From JBOGFI01 sp050743365 (lineage in GTDB: Bacteria > Actinomycetota > Acidimicrobiia > IMCC26256 > JACDBD01), in contig JBOGFI010000088.1 in the NCBI GenBank assembly GCA_050743365.1, positions 1 through 19,799 on the forward strand: a stretch of 19,799 nt of DNA. Direction: 5' to 3'. Below the pieces are notes generated by a model. The model saw only the letters and a program-made list of their open reading frames with translations, did not search any database and was not told the DNA's origin. Below, piece by piece: positions 8,234 to 15,046 of this stretch (the stretch's first letter is position 1; each line of letters opens with the position of its first letter). Position numbers and translations under genes: made by a program.

Positions 8234-9171
8234 CAGACGTGGACGCCGATGGCGAACGAGGCGATCCACATGAGCCCGAACAGCTGGATCACCCGGTCGC
8301 CGAGGACGATCTCCTCCGGGGCGCCGCCCCCGCCCTGCTCGACGACCAGCGCGTAGCGCAGAACCCCGGCCACGAACGGGACGATCGACAGCCGAAACCA
8401 GAACACGTCGCCCACCGCGGCGGCGTTCTCGAACGCCCACAGGCAGTACGCACTGATCGCCACCCCGGAGGTGACCGCGCGCACGTAGTTGAGGTACGCC
8501 GACGAGTACTCGCCCAGCGTACTGCGGTGCCCTGCCGAAGCGTCACCTAGCTCCACCTGCTCGGCGTGGCGCTTCCCCGTCACGATGAACAACGACCCGG
8601 CTCCGGCAACGATGAGGAACCAGTCGGACAGGGCCACGTCGGTGGCGATGCCCCCGGCGATCGCCCGGAGCACGAACCCGGACGCGACACAGCCGAGGTC
8701 GACCACGGGCTCGTGCTTGAGCCAGAACGTGTACGAGACCTGGATCGCTACGTAGCCGCCGACCACGAGTGCGAGCTTGCCGCTGTTGAACGGCGCGGCC
8801 AGCGCGAGCGCCGCCAGCACGAGTCCCGCCGCCACCGCCTTGGCCGTGCCCACGCTCACCAGACCGGCGGCAACCGGCCGGTGGCGCTTGGTGGGATGCC
8901 GCCGGTCGGCGTCGACGTCGAGGGCGTCGTTCAGGAAGTAGGTGCCGCTGGCAGCTAGACAGAAGGCCCCGAACGCCGCCAGCGTGCGCGCCAGCTCGTC
9001 GGGCTCGGTCAGCACCCCGGCGGCGCCGGGCGCCGCGAACACGAGCAGGTTCTTGATCCACTGGCGGGGTCGAGCCGTGCGCAGCAGGCTGAGGGCGAGC
9101 GACGGCGCTCGGGCGGGCGCAGCGTCGCCGGGCGGGGACGCGGCCGGGGGCCGCTCGGGCGCCACGGACAT
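8233..9171 (-). CDS. ubiA: Decaprenyl-phosphate phosphoribosyltransferase, UbiA superfamily
   Basis: A 312-aa polytopic membrane prenyltransferase. The first Asp-rich motif is NDALDVDAD (81-89, N-D-x2-D-x3-D) and a second Asp region follows at VVDLGCVASGFVLRAIAGG (from about 156). About eight or nine hydrophobic segments fill 55-310. The TGKRHAE stretch (198-204) is typical of the DPPR synthase branch. This enzyme joins phosphoribosyl pyrophosphate to decaprenyl phosphate, giving the 5-phosphoribose lipid that feeds dprE1/dprE2, and the adjacent genes make this assignment firm. The ATG at 9171 was chosen because the longer reading to 9219 would overlap the divergent gene. A TACGCT box (9179-9184) ends 7 nt before the ATG and there is no Shine-Dalgarno, so a leaderless mRNA is likely. 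The first roughly 25 residues are Pro/Ala-rich and cytosolic. Confidence 0.94.
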   Translation of the reverse strand: MSVAPERPPAASPPGDAAPARAPSLALSLLRTARPRQWIKNLLVFAAPGAAGVLTEPDELARTLAAFGAFCLAASGTYFLNDALDVDADRRHPTKRHRPVAAGLVSVGTAKAVAAGLVLAALALAAPFNSGKLALVVGGYVAIQVSYTFWLKHEPVVDLGCVASGFVLRAIAGGIATDVALSDWFLIVAGAGSLFIVTGKRHAEQVELGDASAGHRSTLGEYSSAYLNYVRAVTSGVAISAYCLWAFENAAAVGDVFWFRLSIVPFVAGVLRYALVVEQGGGGAPEEIVLGDRVIQLFGLMWIASFAIGVHV

Positions 9172-9178
9172 GGCCGGA

Positions 9179-9184
9179 AGCGTA
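9179..9184 (-). promoter_or_regulatory. Candidate -10 box for leaderless ubiA transcript
   Basis: On the minus strand TACGCT matches the actinobacterial TAnnnT -10 pattern. It ends 7 nt before the ubiA ATG, which would put the transcription start on the start codon. No Shine-Dalgarno or convincing -35 is seen. Confidence 0.5.
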
Positions 9185-9199
9185 CCGGAGGGGTCCACG

Positions 9200-9205
9200 T
9201 AGACT
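9200..9205 (+). promoter_or_regulatory. Candidate -10 box for leaderless adenosyltransferase transcript
   Basis: TAGACT lies 6 nt before the GTG at 9212. No Shine-Dalgarno is present in the 40-nt divergent gap. With the ubiA box it forms a compact back-to-back promoter whose two boxes are 15 nt apart. Confidence 0.5.
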
Positions 9206-9211
9206 CGGCGC

Positions 9212-9781
9212 GTGAGCAAGGTCTACACGCGAAGGGGTGACGACGGGTCGACCGGGCTCCTGTTCGGCGGCCGAGTGGGCAAGGACACGCCTGGTCCCCG
9301 GGCCTACGGTGCCGTCGACGAGGCCGTGTCGGCGCTCGGACTGGCCCGCGCCGAGGCCGGACGCGGGTCGGAGCTCGATGACCTCCTGGTCCGCCTCCAG
9401 CGCGAGCTCTTCGTCGCCGGCGCCGAGCTCGCCACCGCCCCCGACCGGCGCGGGAAGCTCCAGCCCGGTGTATCGCTCGTCACCGCCGAAATGGTCTCGG
9501 CGCTGGAGCCGGTCATCGACGATGTCACCACGCGGTTTGAGCCCCCCCGGGAGTTCGTGCTGCCGGGCGAGAACCGCATCGCGGCCGCGCTCGACGTCGC
9601 CCGCTCAGTTGTGCGCCGCGCCGAGCGGGAGGCGGTGGCGGCGGCTGGGCAGGGTTGGCTCGACGACAGCCAGGTGGTGGCGTACCTCAACCGCCTCGCC
9701 GACCTCGTCTACACACTGGCGCGCTGGCAGGAAGGCGCCTTCCGGCCCGTGCGCACGGGTGGCGCGGGCGATCCCGCCTGA
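9212..9781 (+). CDS. pduO: Cob(I)alamin adenosyltransferase, PduO type
   Basis: A 189-aa ATP:corrinoid adenosyltransferase that makes adenosylcobalamin, the cofactor of the methylmalonyl-CoA mutase encoded at 17510-19642. The N-terminal ATP loop reads YTRRGDDGSTG, keeping the T-x2-G-D-x-G-x-T pattern (Thr6 to Thr14). The C-terminal helix pair has ARSVVRRAERE, with Arg131, Arg135 and Glu138, and YLNRLADLVYTLAR with Asn160. These correspond to active-site residues of the human enzyme MMAB. The usual PGG...LH segment reads PGENRIAAALD, with Asp128 where I expect His. Translation starts with GTG and probably without a leader. The gene is divergent from ubiA and lies 60 nt before pepA. A final tail of about 15 residues after ARWQEG looks unstructured. 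Confidence 0.92.
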   Translation: MSKVYTRRGDDGSTGLLFGGRVGKDTPGPRAYGAVDEAVSALGLARAEAGRGSELDDLLVRLQRELFVAGAELATAPDRRGKLQPGVSLVTAEMVSALEPVIDDVTTRFEPPREFVLPGENRIAAALDVARSVVRRAEREAVAAAGQGWLDDSQVVAYLNRLADLVYTLARWQEGAFRPVRTGGAGDPA

Positions 9782-9800
9782 CCGACGACGACCGGCCCAG

Positions 9801-9836
9801 CCCATCGCGTACAGCGAGCCCATCACGTACAGGAGG
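9801..9836 (+). repeat. Two tandem 18-bp imperfect repeats in the pepA leader
   Basis: Positions 9801-9818 and 9819-9836 both begin CCCATCnCGTACAG. The copies match at 14 of 18 bases and at 13 of the first 14. The second copy merges into the pepA ribosome binding site. This may be a small tandem duplication. Confidence 0.7.
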
Positions 9837-9838
9837 AG
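9831..9838 (+). promoter_or_regulatory. Strong Shine-Dalgarno of pepA
   Basis: AGGAGGAG, with the AGGAGG core ending 5 nt before the GTG at 9842, fixes the pepA start. It is one of the few strong ribosome binding sites in the window. Confidence 0.8.
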
Positions 9839-9841
9839 ACC

Positions 9842-11335
9842 GTGGCCCTCAGCTTCAGCCTCGTGAGCCCGCCCGCCGAGCGAGTCGAGACCGACCTGCT
9901 GGCGGTCCCGGTGGCTCCGGGCCCGACGCTCGGGCCCGGCGGGGACGCGGTCGACGCCGCCCTGGACGGCAGGCTCGGTGAGTTCATGGACGAGGCGGAC
10001 TTCGCGGGCAAGGCGGGGCAGACGCTGGCGGTGCCGACCTTCGGCCGGTTGGCCGCCGCCGCGGCCGTGCTCGTGGGCGTCGGTCCCCTCGACGAGCTCA
10101 CCCCCGACGGCGTGCGCCGGGCCGCAGCCGCGGTCGCCCGCAGGGCGAAGAAGGCCGCGTCGGTGGCCACCACCCTCCTCGACCTCGCCCGCGAGACTGG
10201 GATCGAACCGGTCCAGGCCGCCCAGGCGCTGGCCGAGGGCATGAGCCTCGGCTCCTACGAGTTCCTCAAGTACAAGGGCGACGCCGATGCCAGCCGGCTC
10301 GAGCAGGTGAAGGTGGTCGCGCCGGGCGGCGCCAAGATGAGGCAGGCGTTGCAGCGGGGCGCCACCGTCGCCACCGCGGTCACCTGGGCCCGTGACATCG
10401 TGAACGAGCCTTCGGGTGCCAAGTCGCCCGCCGCGTTCGCCAACGAGGCGAAGAAGCTCCTCCGCGGGACCGGCGTCACCGTCAGGGTGCTCGCCGACGC
10501 GCAGCTGAAGGCGGAGAAGCTGGGCGGGGTCCTCGGCGTCGGCCAGGGCTCCACCAACGCGCCCCGGTTCGTGACGCTCACCTACGCCCCGCCGGGCGCG
10601 AGGCGGACGCTGGCGCTCGTCGGCAAGGGCGTCGTGTTCGACTCGGGCGGCCTCTCGCTGAAGACGTCGAGCGGCATGGAGACGATGAAGACGGACATGT
10701 CGGGCGCCGCCGCCGTGATCGCGGCGATGTCGGTGCTCGGCGAGCTCGACGTGAAGGCCAAGGTGGTCGGCTACGTGCCCATGGTCGAGAACATGCCCAG
10801 CGGCTCGGCCATCCGGCCCGGCGACGTGCTCACCATCCGCAACGGCAGGACGGTCGAGGTGCTCAACACCGACGCCGAGGGGCGCCTGATCCTGGCCGAC
10901 GCGCTCTCGCTCGCCGCCGAGGACGCGCCCGACGCCATCGTCGACCTCGCCACGCTCACCGGCGCGTGCATGGTCGCGCTGGGCGACAAGGTGGCCGGCC
11001 TCATGGGCAACGACGACGCGTGGGTCGAGCAGGTGCGCGGCGCCGCCGATCGGGCGGGGGAGCCGGTCTGGCCGCTGCCGCTGCCCTCCGACTACCGCAA
11101 GCTGCTCGACTCGGAGGTCGCCGACCTTCGCAACATCAGCACCGGGAGCTACGGCGGCGCGCTCACCGCGGGGCTGTTCCTCGAGGAGTTCGCCGGCGAC
11201 GTGCCGTGGGCGCACCTCGACATCGCCGGGCCGGCGCGGGCGAGCGGTGACGACGGCTACGTGGTGAAGGGCGGCACCGGCTTCGGCGTCCGCAGCGTGA
11301 TCGAGCTGGCCACGACCTTCAAGAAGCCGCGGTGA
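9842..11335 (+). CDS. pepA: Cytosol leucyl aminopeptidase, M17 family (PepA)
   Basis: A 497-aa two-metal aminopeptidase that removes N-terminal residues from peptides in the cytoplasm. The active site is complete: Lys262 and Asp267 in GKGVVFDSGG, Lys274, Asp285 in KTDMSGAA, and Asp344, Glu346 and Arg348 in the signature NTDAEGRLILADAL (342-355). All are offset by 8 from the E. coli PepA residues Lys270, Asp275, Lys282, Asp293, Asp352, Glu354 and Arg356. The N-terminal domain (1-165) is less conserved, as usual. The GTG start is set by the AGGAGG just upstream. The TGA stop overlaps the GTG of the cupredoxin gene (GTGA), so the two are probably coupled although the products act in different compartments. 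Confidence 0.97.
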   Translation: MALSFSLVSPPAERVETDLLAVPVAPGPTLGPGGDAVDAALDGRLGEFMDEADFAGKAGQTLAVPTFGRLAAAAAVLVGVGPLDELTPDGVRRAAAAVARRAKKAASVATTLLDLARETGIEPVQAAQALAEGMSLGSYEFLKYKGDADASRLEQVKVVAPGGAKMRQALQRGATVATAVTWARDIVNEPSGAKSPAAFANEAKKLLRGTGVTVRVLADAQLKAEKLGGVLGVGQGSTNAPRFVTLTYAPPGARRTLALVGKGVVFDSGGLSLKTSSGMETMKTDMSGAAAVIAAMSVLGELDVKAKVVGYVPMVENMPSGSAIRPGDVLTIRNGRTVEVLNTDAEGRLILADALSLAAEDAPDAIVDLATLTGACMVALGDKVAGLMGNDDAWVEQVRGAADRAGEPVWPLPLPSDYRKLLDSEVADLRNISTGSYGGALTAGLFLEEFAGDVPWAHLDIAGPARASGDDGYVVKGGTGFGVRSVIELATTFKKPR

Positions 11336-12882
11336 CGTTCCGCGCGCTCGCGGTGGCATCGCTAATCGGCCTCATCGGGTGGACGAACGTCGCCGGCGCA
11401 CAGGAGGACTACGACGAGGTCGCCGTCGTCATCAGGGACAACACGTTCATACCCAAGGAGCTCACCATCGAGCCTGGCACCGTCGTGCAGTGGCAGAACG
11501 AGGGGCGCAACGACCACAACGTGCGGCCCAACCAAGGCGACCAGTTCCGCAGCCGGACCATCGAGCCCGACGAGACCTACGAGTACCGCTTCGACGAGCC
11601 CGGGACCTACCGGTACTACTGCTCCTTCCACGGTGCGCGCGGGAGGGGCCAGCGGGGGACGATCGTCGTGCGCGCCGGCGCCGGCGACCCGTATCAGCCG
11701 ACCTTGCCACCACCGGTCAAGGGCGAGGCGCGCACCATCGAGGTCCCCGACGACGAGACCACGATCCAGGACGCGGTCGACACCGCCGACCCCGGCGACC
11801 TCGTGCTCGTCTCGCCCGGCGTCTACAGGGAGGCGGTCACCGTCACCACCCCGAACCTCGTGATCCGCGGTGTCGACCGCAACACCACGATCCTCGACGG
11901 CGAGTTCGAGCGCGAGAACGGCGTGCAGGTCCTCGAGGCCGACGGCGTCGCGGTCGAGAACCTGACCGCCCGCAATTACGAGAAGAACGGCTTCTTCTGG
12001 ACCGGGGTGAGCGGTTACCGCGGCTCGTACGTGACGGCCTACCGGAACGGCGACTACGGCGTCTATGCCTTCGACTCGGTCGACGGCCTCTTCGAGCACT
12101 CGTACGCGTCGGGCAGCCCCGACGCCGGCTTCTACATCGGACAGTGCGACCCGTGCAACGCGGTGATCACCGACGTCGTGTCGGAGTGGAACGGGCTCGG
12201 GTACTCGGGCACCAACGCCAGCGGCAACCTCTTCGTCGTGAACTCCACCTGGCGCAGGAACCGCGTCGGGATCGTGCCCAACAGCCTCGACAGCGAGCTC
12301 CTCGCCCCCCAGCACAGTGCGGTCGTCGCGGGGAACCTCGTCTACGACAACAACAACCCGAAGACCCCGGCGATCGATGCCGCCCTCCTCGCGATGGGCA
12401 ACGGGATCCTCGTCGCCGGCGGCAACGACAACCTCGTGACCAGGAACCGCGTCCTCGACCAGGACGTGGGCGGTATCGGCGTCGTCCCCAGCCCCGACGA
12501 GACCCTCTGGATCGCCAACCGCAACCGCGTGACGGACAACGTCGTCGAGGGCTCCGGTGAGTTCGACCTCGGCTTCCTCGCCGGCGAGGGAAACTGCTTC
12601 GCCGGCAACGACTTCGAGACCAGCGCGCCCACCGACATCGAGACCGTGATGCGCTGCGACGCGCCCTCCGGGCCCACCGAGGGCCAGATCGACGCCGCCC
12701 TGTTCCTCGAGGCCGAGCACCCGCCGGCGCGCGACTATCGCAAGGCGCCGACGCCGAAGCCGCCCGAGCAGCCCAACCTGCCGAAGGCGAGGAAGGCGAG
12801 GCCGCGACCCGCGACCGACGTGCCGGTCGGCGTGGACCTCGCCTCGATCGAGACGCCGGAGCCGCCGAGGCAGCAGAGGTAG
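11332..12882 (+). CDS. Secreted cupredoxin plus right-handed beta-helix (NosD-like) protein
   Basis: A 516-aa predicted exported protein. Residues 1-23 form a signal peptide ending in AGA before Gln24. Residues 28-113 form a plastocyanin-like domain (DNTFIPKELTIEPGTVVQWQ, then GTYRYYCSFHG). The type 1 copper ligands His62, Cys97 and His100 are present, but the expected axial Met is Gln107 (GRGQRGTIVV). Residues 133-440 are a parallel beta-helix of the NosD/CASH type, starting RTIEVPDDETTIQDAVDTADPGDLVLVSPGVY when read across two segments, with repeated N-rich rungs and a CDPC pair (Cys272, Cys275). The tail from about 463 is rich in Pro and Lys. It may bind copper or an envelope glycan; the substrate is unknown. 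The gene starts inside the pepA stop codon and converges on the rhodanese-E1 gene with a 9-nt gap. Confidence 0.88.
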   Translation: MTFRALAVASLIGLIGWTNVAGAQEDYDEVAVVIRDNTFIPKELTIEPGTVVQWQNEGRNDHNVRPNQGDQFRSRTIEPDETYEYRFDEPGTYRYYCSFHGARGRGQRGTIVVRAGAGDPYQPTLPPPVKGEARTIEVPDDETTIQDAVDTADPGDLVLVSPGVYREAVTVTTPNLVIRGVDRNTTILDGEFERENGVQVLEADGVAVENLTARNYEKNGFFWTGVSGYRGSYVTAYRNGDYGVYAFDSVDGLFEHSYASGSPDAGFYIGQCDPCNAVITDVVSEWNGLGYSGTNASGNLFVVNSTWRRNRVGIVPNSLDSELLAPQHSAVVAGNLVYDNNNPKTPAIDAALLAMGNGILVAGGNDNLVTRNRVLDQDVGGIGVVPSPDETLWIANRNRVTDNVVEGSGEFDLGFLAGEGNCFAGNDFETSAPTDIETVMRCDAPSGPTEGQIDAALFLEAEHPPARDYRKAPTPKPPEQPNLPKARKARPRPATDVPVGVDLASIETPEPPRQQR

Positions 12883-12891
12883 ACAGCCGGA

Positions 12892-14079
12892 TCAGTGTGC
12901 GTCGGTCGTCGAGCCGTCGGCGAGCACCGCGTGGGGGAGGCAGAGATCGTCGTACTCGGCGATCTGGATCGGCGGGGCGTCCTCGCCGCAGGCCGGGCAT
13001 TTCGGGTCGCGCCGCACCTTGAACGTGCGGAAGCTCTGCTCGAGCGCGTCGTAGGCGAGCAGCCGGCCCACAAGCGTGTCGCCCAGGTCGAGGACGATCT
13101 TGATGGCCTCGAGGGCCTGGATGGAGCCGATGATGCCGGGCAGCACGCCGAGCACGCCGGCTTCGGCGCAGCTGGGCGCAAGCTCGGGCGGGGGAGGCTC
13201 CGGCAGCATGCAGCGGTAGCAGGGGCCGTTGTAGGGGTCGAACACCGTGACCTGGCCCTCGAAGCGGAAGATCGAGCCGTGCACCACGGGGATCCGCTTC
13301 AGCAGTGAGGCGTCGTTGAGCAGGTAGCGAGTGGGGAAGTTGTCGGTGCCGTCGACGATCACGTCGTAACCGTCGATGATCTCGAGCACGTTGTCGGCTC
13401 CGAAGCGCACGTCGTAGGTGACGACATTGACGTCGGGGTTGAGTTGCGTGAGCGTCTTCTTGGCCGAGTCGACCTTCCGCTCGCCGATGCGGTCGACGTT
13501 GTGGAGGATCTGGCGCTGGAGGTTCGACGCGTCCACCACGTCCATGTCGACCATGCCGAGGGTGCCGACACCGGCGGCGGCGAGGTAGAGGGCGGCGGGG
13601 GAACCGAGCCCGCCCGCGCCGAGCAGCAGCACCTTGCTCTCGAGCAGCTTCTGCTGGCCCGCCTCGCCCACCTCGGGCAGCAAGACGTGGCGGTGGTAGC
13701 GGGTGCGCTGCTCGGGACTGAGCACTGCGGGCGTGATCCAGGGCCGGTCCTCGTTCTTCCAGCGTCCGAACCCGCCCGCCATCGAGACCACATCGGCGTA
13801 GCCGAGCTCTTCGAGCGTCTCGGCCGCAAACGCCGACCGCGCGCCGCCGGCGCAGTAGACCACCACGGGCTTCGACCGGTCGGGCAGCTTCCCCTCGACC
13901 TGGCTCTCGAGGAAGCCGCGGGGGATGTGGACGGCGCCCGGTACGATGCCCTGCTCGACCTCGTCGAGCTCGCGCACGTCGAGGAACGTCGCGTCGCCGA
14001 GGCGCCCCTCGGCCTCGGCGGGGTCGACCTCGGTGATCTGCGACTTGGCGCGGGCAAGCAGCTCGCGGAAGCTGGCCAT
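12892..14079 (-). CDS. moeB: Rhodanese-E1 fusion: sulfur-carrier protein adenylyltransferase (MoeB/ThiF type)
   Basis: A 395-aa fusion with a rhodanese domain first (about 15-115, active-site Cys76 in VVYCAGGARS) and an E1-like adenylyltransferase second (about 120-360). The E1 part has the ATP loop GAGGLGS (154-160), SNLQRQ (185-190), Asp246 in DGTDNFPTRYLLND, the mobile Cys304 in APSCAEAGVLG, and zinc pairs Cys287/Cys290 and Cys361/Cys364. Such enzymes adenylate and thiolate the C-terminal Gly-Gly of carriers such as MoaD, ThiS or CysO. The actinobacterial MoeZ carries its rhodanese at the C-terminus, so the order is reversed here. No carrier or molybdopterin gene is nearby, so the partner is unknown. 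The ATG at 14079 follows a GGGAG site (14085-14089) and a good promoter. Confidence 0.93.
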   Translation of the reverse strand: MASFRELLARAKSQITEVDPAEAEGRLGDATFLDVRELDEVEQGIVPGAVHIPRGFLESQVEGKLPDRSKPVVVYCAGGARSAFAAETLEELGYADVVSMAGGFGRWKNEDRPWITPAVLSPEQRTRYHRHVLLPEVGEAGQQKLLESKVLLLGAGGLGSPAALYLAAAGVGTLGMVDMDVVDASNLQRQILHNVDRIGERKVDSAKKTLTQLNPDVNVVTYDVRFGADNVLEIIDGYDVIVDGTDNFPTRYLLNDASLLKRIPVVHGSIFRFEGQVTVFDPYNGPCYRCMLPEPPPPELAPSCAEAGVLGVLPGIIGSIQALEAIKIVLDLGDTLVGRLLAYDALEQSFRTFKVRRDPKCPACGEDAPPIQIAEYDDLCLPHAVLADGSTTDAH

Positions 14080-14112
14080 ACGGACTCCCGGACGTGTCGT
14101 CTACCCGTTCAA

Positions 14113-14141
14113 ATCCTACCCGCGAGGTCGGATATTCCCAA
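14113..14141 (-). promoter_or_regulatory. Sigma70-type promoter of the rhodanese-E1 gene
   Basis: On the minus strand, TTGGGA (14136-14141) and TAGGAT (14113-14118) are separated by exactly 17 nt. The predicted start near 14106 leaves a leader of about 26 nt containing GGGAG before the ATG. It is back to back with the ppgK promoter. Confidence 0.55.
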
Positions 14142-14190
14142 CCTCGCCGGTGGGTGGCAGCGCAGGAAGGCCTGCCAGCCCGTGACTGGC

Positions 14191-14196
14191 TACCCT
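14191..14196 (+). promoter_or_regulatory. Candidate -10 box for leaderless ppgK transcript
   Basis: TACCCT ends 7 nt before the GTG at 14204. No Shine-Dalgarno precedes the start. The same hexamer lies 6 nt before the GTG of the last gene in the window. Confidence 0.5.
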
Positions 14197-14203
14197 GCCG
14201 CGT

Positions 14204-15046
14204 GTGGAGCTGTTGGGGATCGACATCGGGGGAACGGGAATCAAGGGTGCGCCCGTCGACGTGGAGACGGGCATCCTGACCGCCGACCGGGTCCGCCTGC
14301 TCACGCCGCAGCCGGCCGAGCCGAAGGCGGTGGCCGAGGTCGTCGCCGAGGTCGTCGGCCGCTTCCCCGCCAGCGGCCCGGTCGGTGCGACGTTCCCGGC
14401 GGTCATCAGGGCCGGGAGAGCCGAGACCGCGGCCAACGTCGACCCGAGCTGGATCGGGGAGGACGTGGCCGCACGCCTCGGCGACGCCGCCGGGCGCCCG
14501 TTCGTCGTGCTCAACGACGCCGATGCCGCCGGCCTCGCCGAGATGCGCTTCGGCGCGGGCAGGGGCCGGCAGGGGGTGGTCGTGATGGTCACCCTCGGTA
14601 CCGGCATCGGCACGGCCGTGTTCGTCGACGGGAAGCTCGTGCCGAACACAGAGCTCGGGCACCTCGAGCTGGGCGGGCGCGAGGCGGAGAAGTGGGCCGC
14701 CGACTCGGTCCGCGAGCGCAAGGGACTCAGCTGGCAGAAGTGGGGCAAGCGCGTCGACGAGTACCTCCGCCACCTCGAGATGCTGTTGTCGCCCGACCTG
14801 TTCGTCCTGGGCGGCGGCGCGAGCAAGAAGTCGGCGAAGTTCTTCCCCTCTCTCGGGACGAGGGCCGAGGTCGTGCCCGCGCAGCTCCTCAACGAGGCCG
14901 GCATCGTGGGTGCGGCGGTGGCGGCCTCCGACCCTGGCCGGCGCCCCCCGCCCCCTGCCGGCCTCGGGGTCGCGGCCGGAAGCTCTGCCTCGGGCGGCGC
15001 TAGTCAGACCAGCTGGACCAGTCCCGGGAGCACGTCACCGAGCTGA
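14204..15046 (+). CDS. ppgK: Polyphosphate glucokinase (ROK family)
   Basis: A 280-aa glucokinase of the actinobacterial PPGK type, which phosphorylates glucose with polyphosphate or ATP. Motifs are the phosphate loop DIGGTGIKG (7-15), the catalytic Asp105 in LNDADAAGLAE, GTGIGTA (132-138), ELGHLELGG with His153, the PPGK-like segment EKWAADSVRERKGLSWQKW, and SPDLFVLGGGASK. The recognisable enzyme ends near residue 242 (NEAGIVGAAVAA). The last 38 residues are a Pro/Gly/Ser tail, and its final part is translated from DNA that also encodes the 3' end of the sirtuin on the other strand, a 43-nt overlap. The tail may be an extension after loss of an earlier stop. The GTG at 14204 fits both the family start (MELLGIDIGG) and the TACCCT box. 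Confidence 0.95.
   Translation: MELLGIDIGGTGIKGAPVDVETGILTADRVRLLTPQPAEPKAVAEVVAEVVGRFPASGPVGATFPAVIRAGRAETAANVDPSWIGEDVAARLGDAAGRPFVVLNDADAAGLAEMRFGAGRGRQGVVVMVTLGTGIGTAVFVDGKLVPNTELGHLELGGREAEKWAADSVRERKGLSWQKWGKRVDEYLRHLEMLLSPDLFVLGGGASKKSAKFFPSLGTRAEVVPAQLLNEAGIVGAAVAASDPGRRPPPPAGLGVAAGSSASGGASQTSWTSPGSTSPS

Noticed and set aside
9605..11359. 584-codon minus-strand open frame opposite pepA
   Set aside because: It is His/Arg/Gly-rich antisense translation; pepA has an intact M17 active site and a strong ribosome binding site.
14080..14203. Small RNA or tRNA in the largest intergenic gap
   Set aside because: No cloverleaf or stable hairpin is visible; the 124 nt is explained by two back-to-back promoters.
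12167..14773. 868-codon minus-strand open frame across the beta-helix, rhodanese-E1 and ppgK genes
   Set aside because: It is a high-GC shadow dominated by Arg/Pro/Ser repeats, contradicted by recognisable proteins in other frames.
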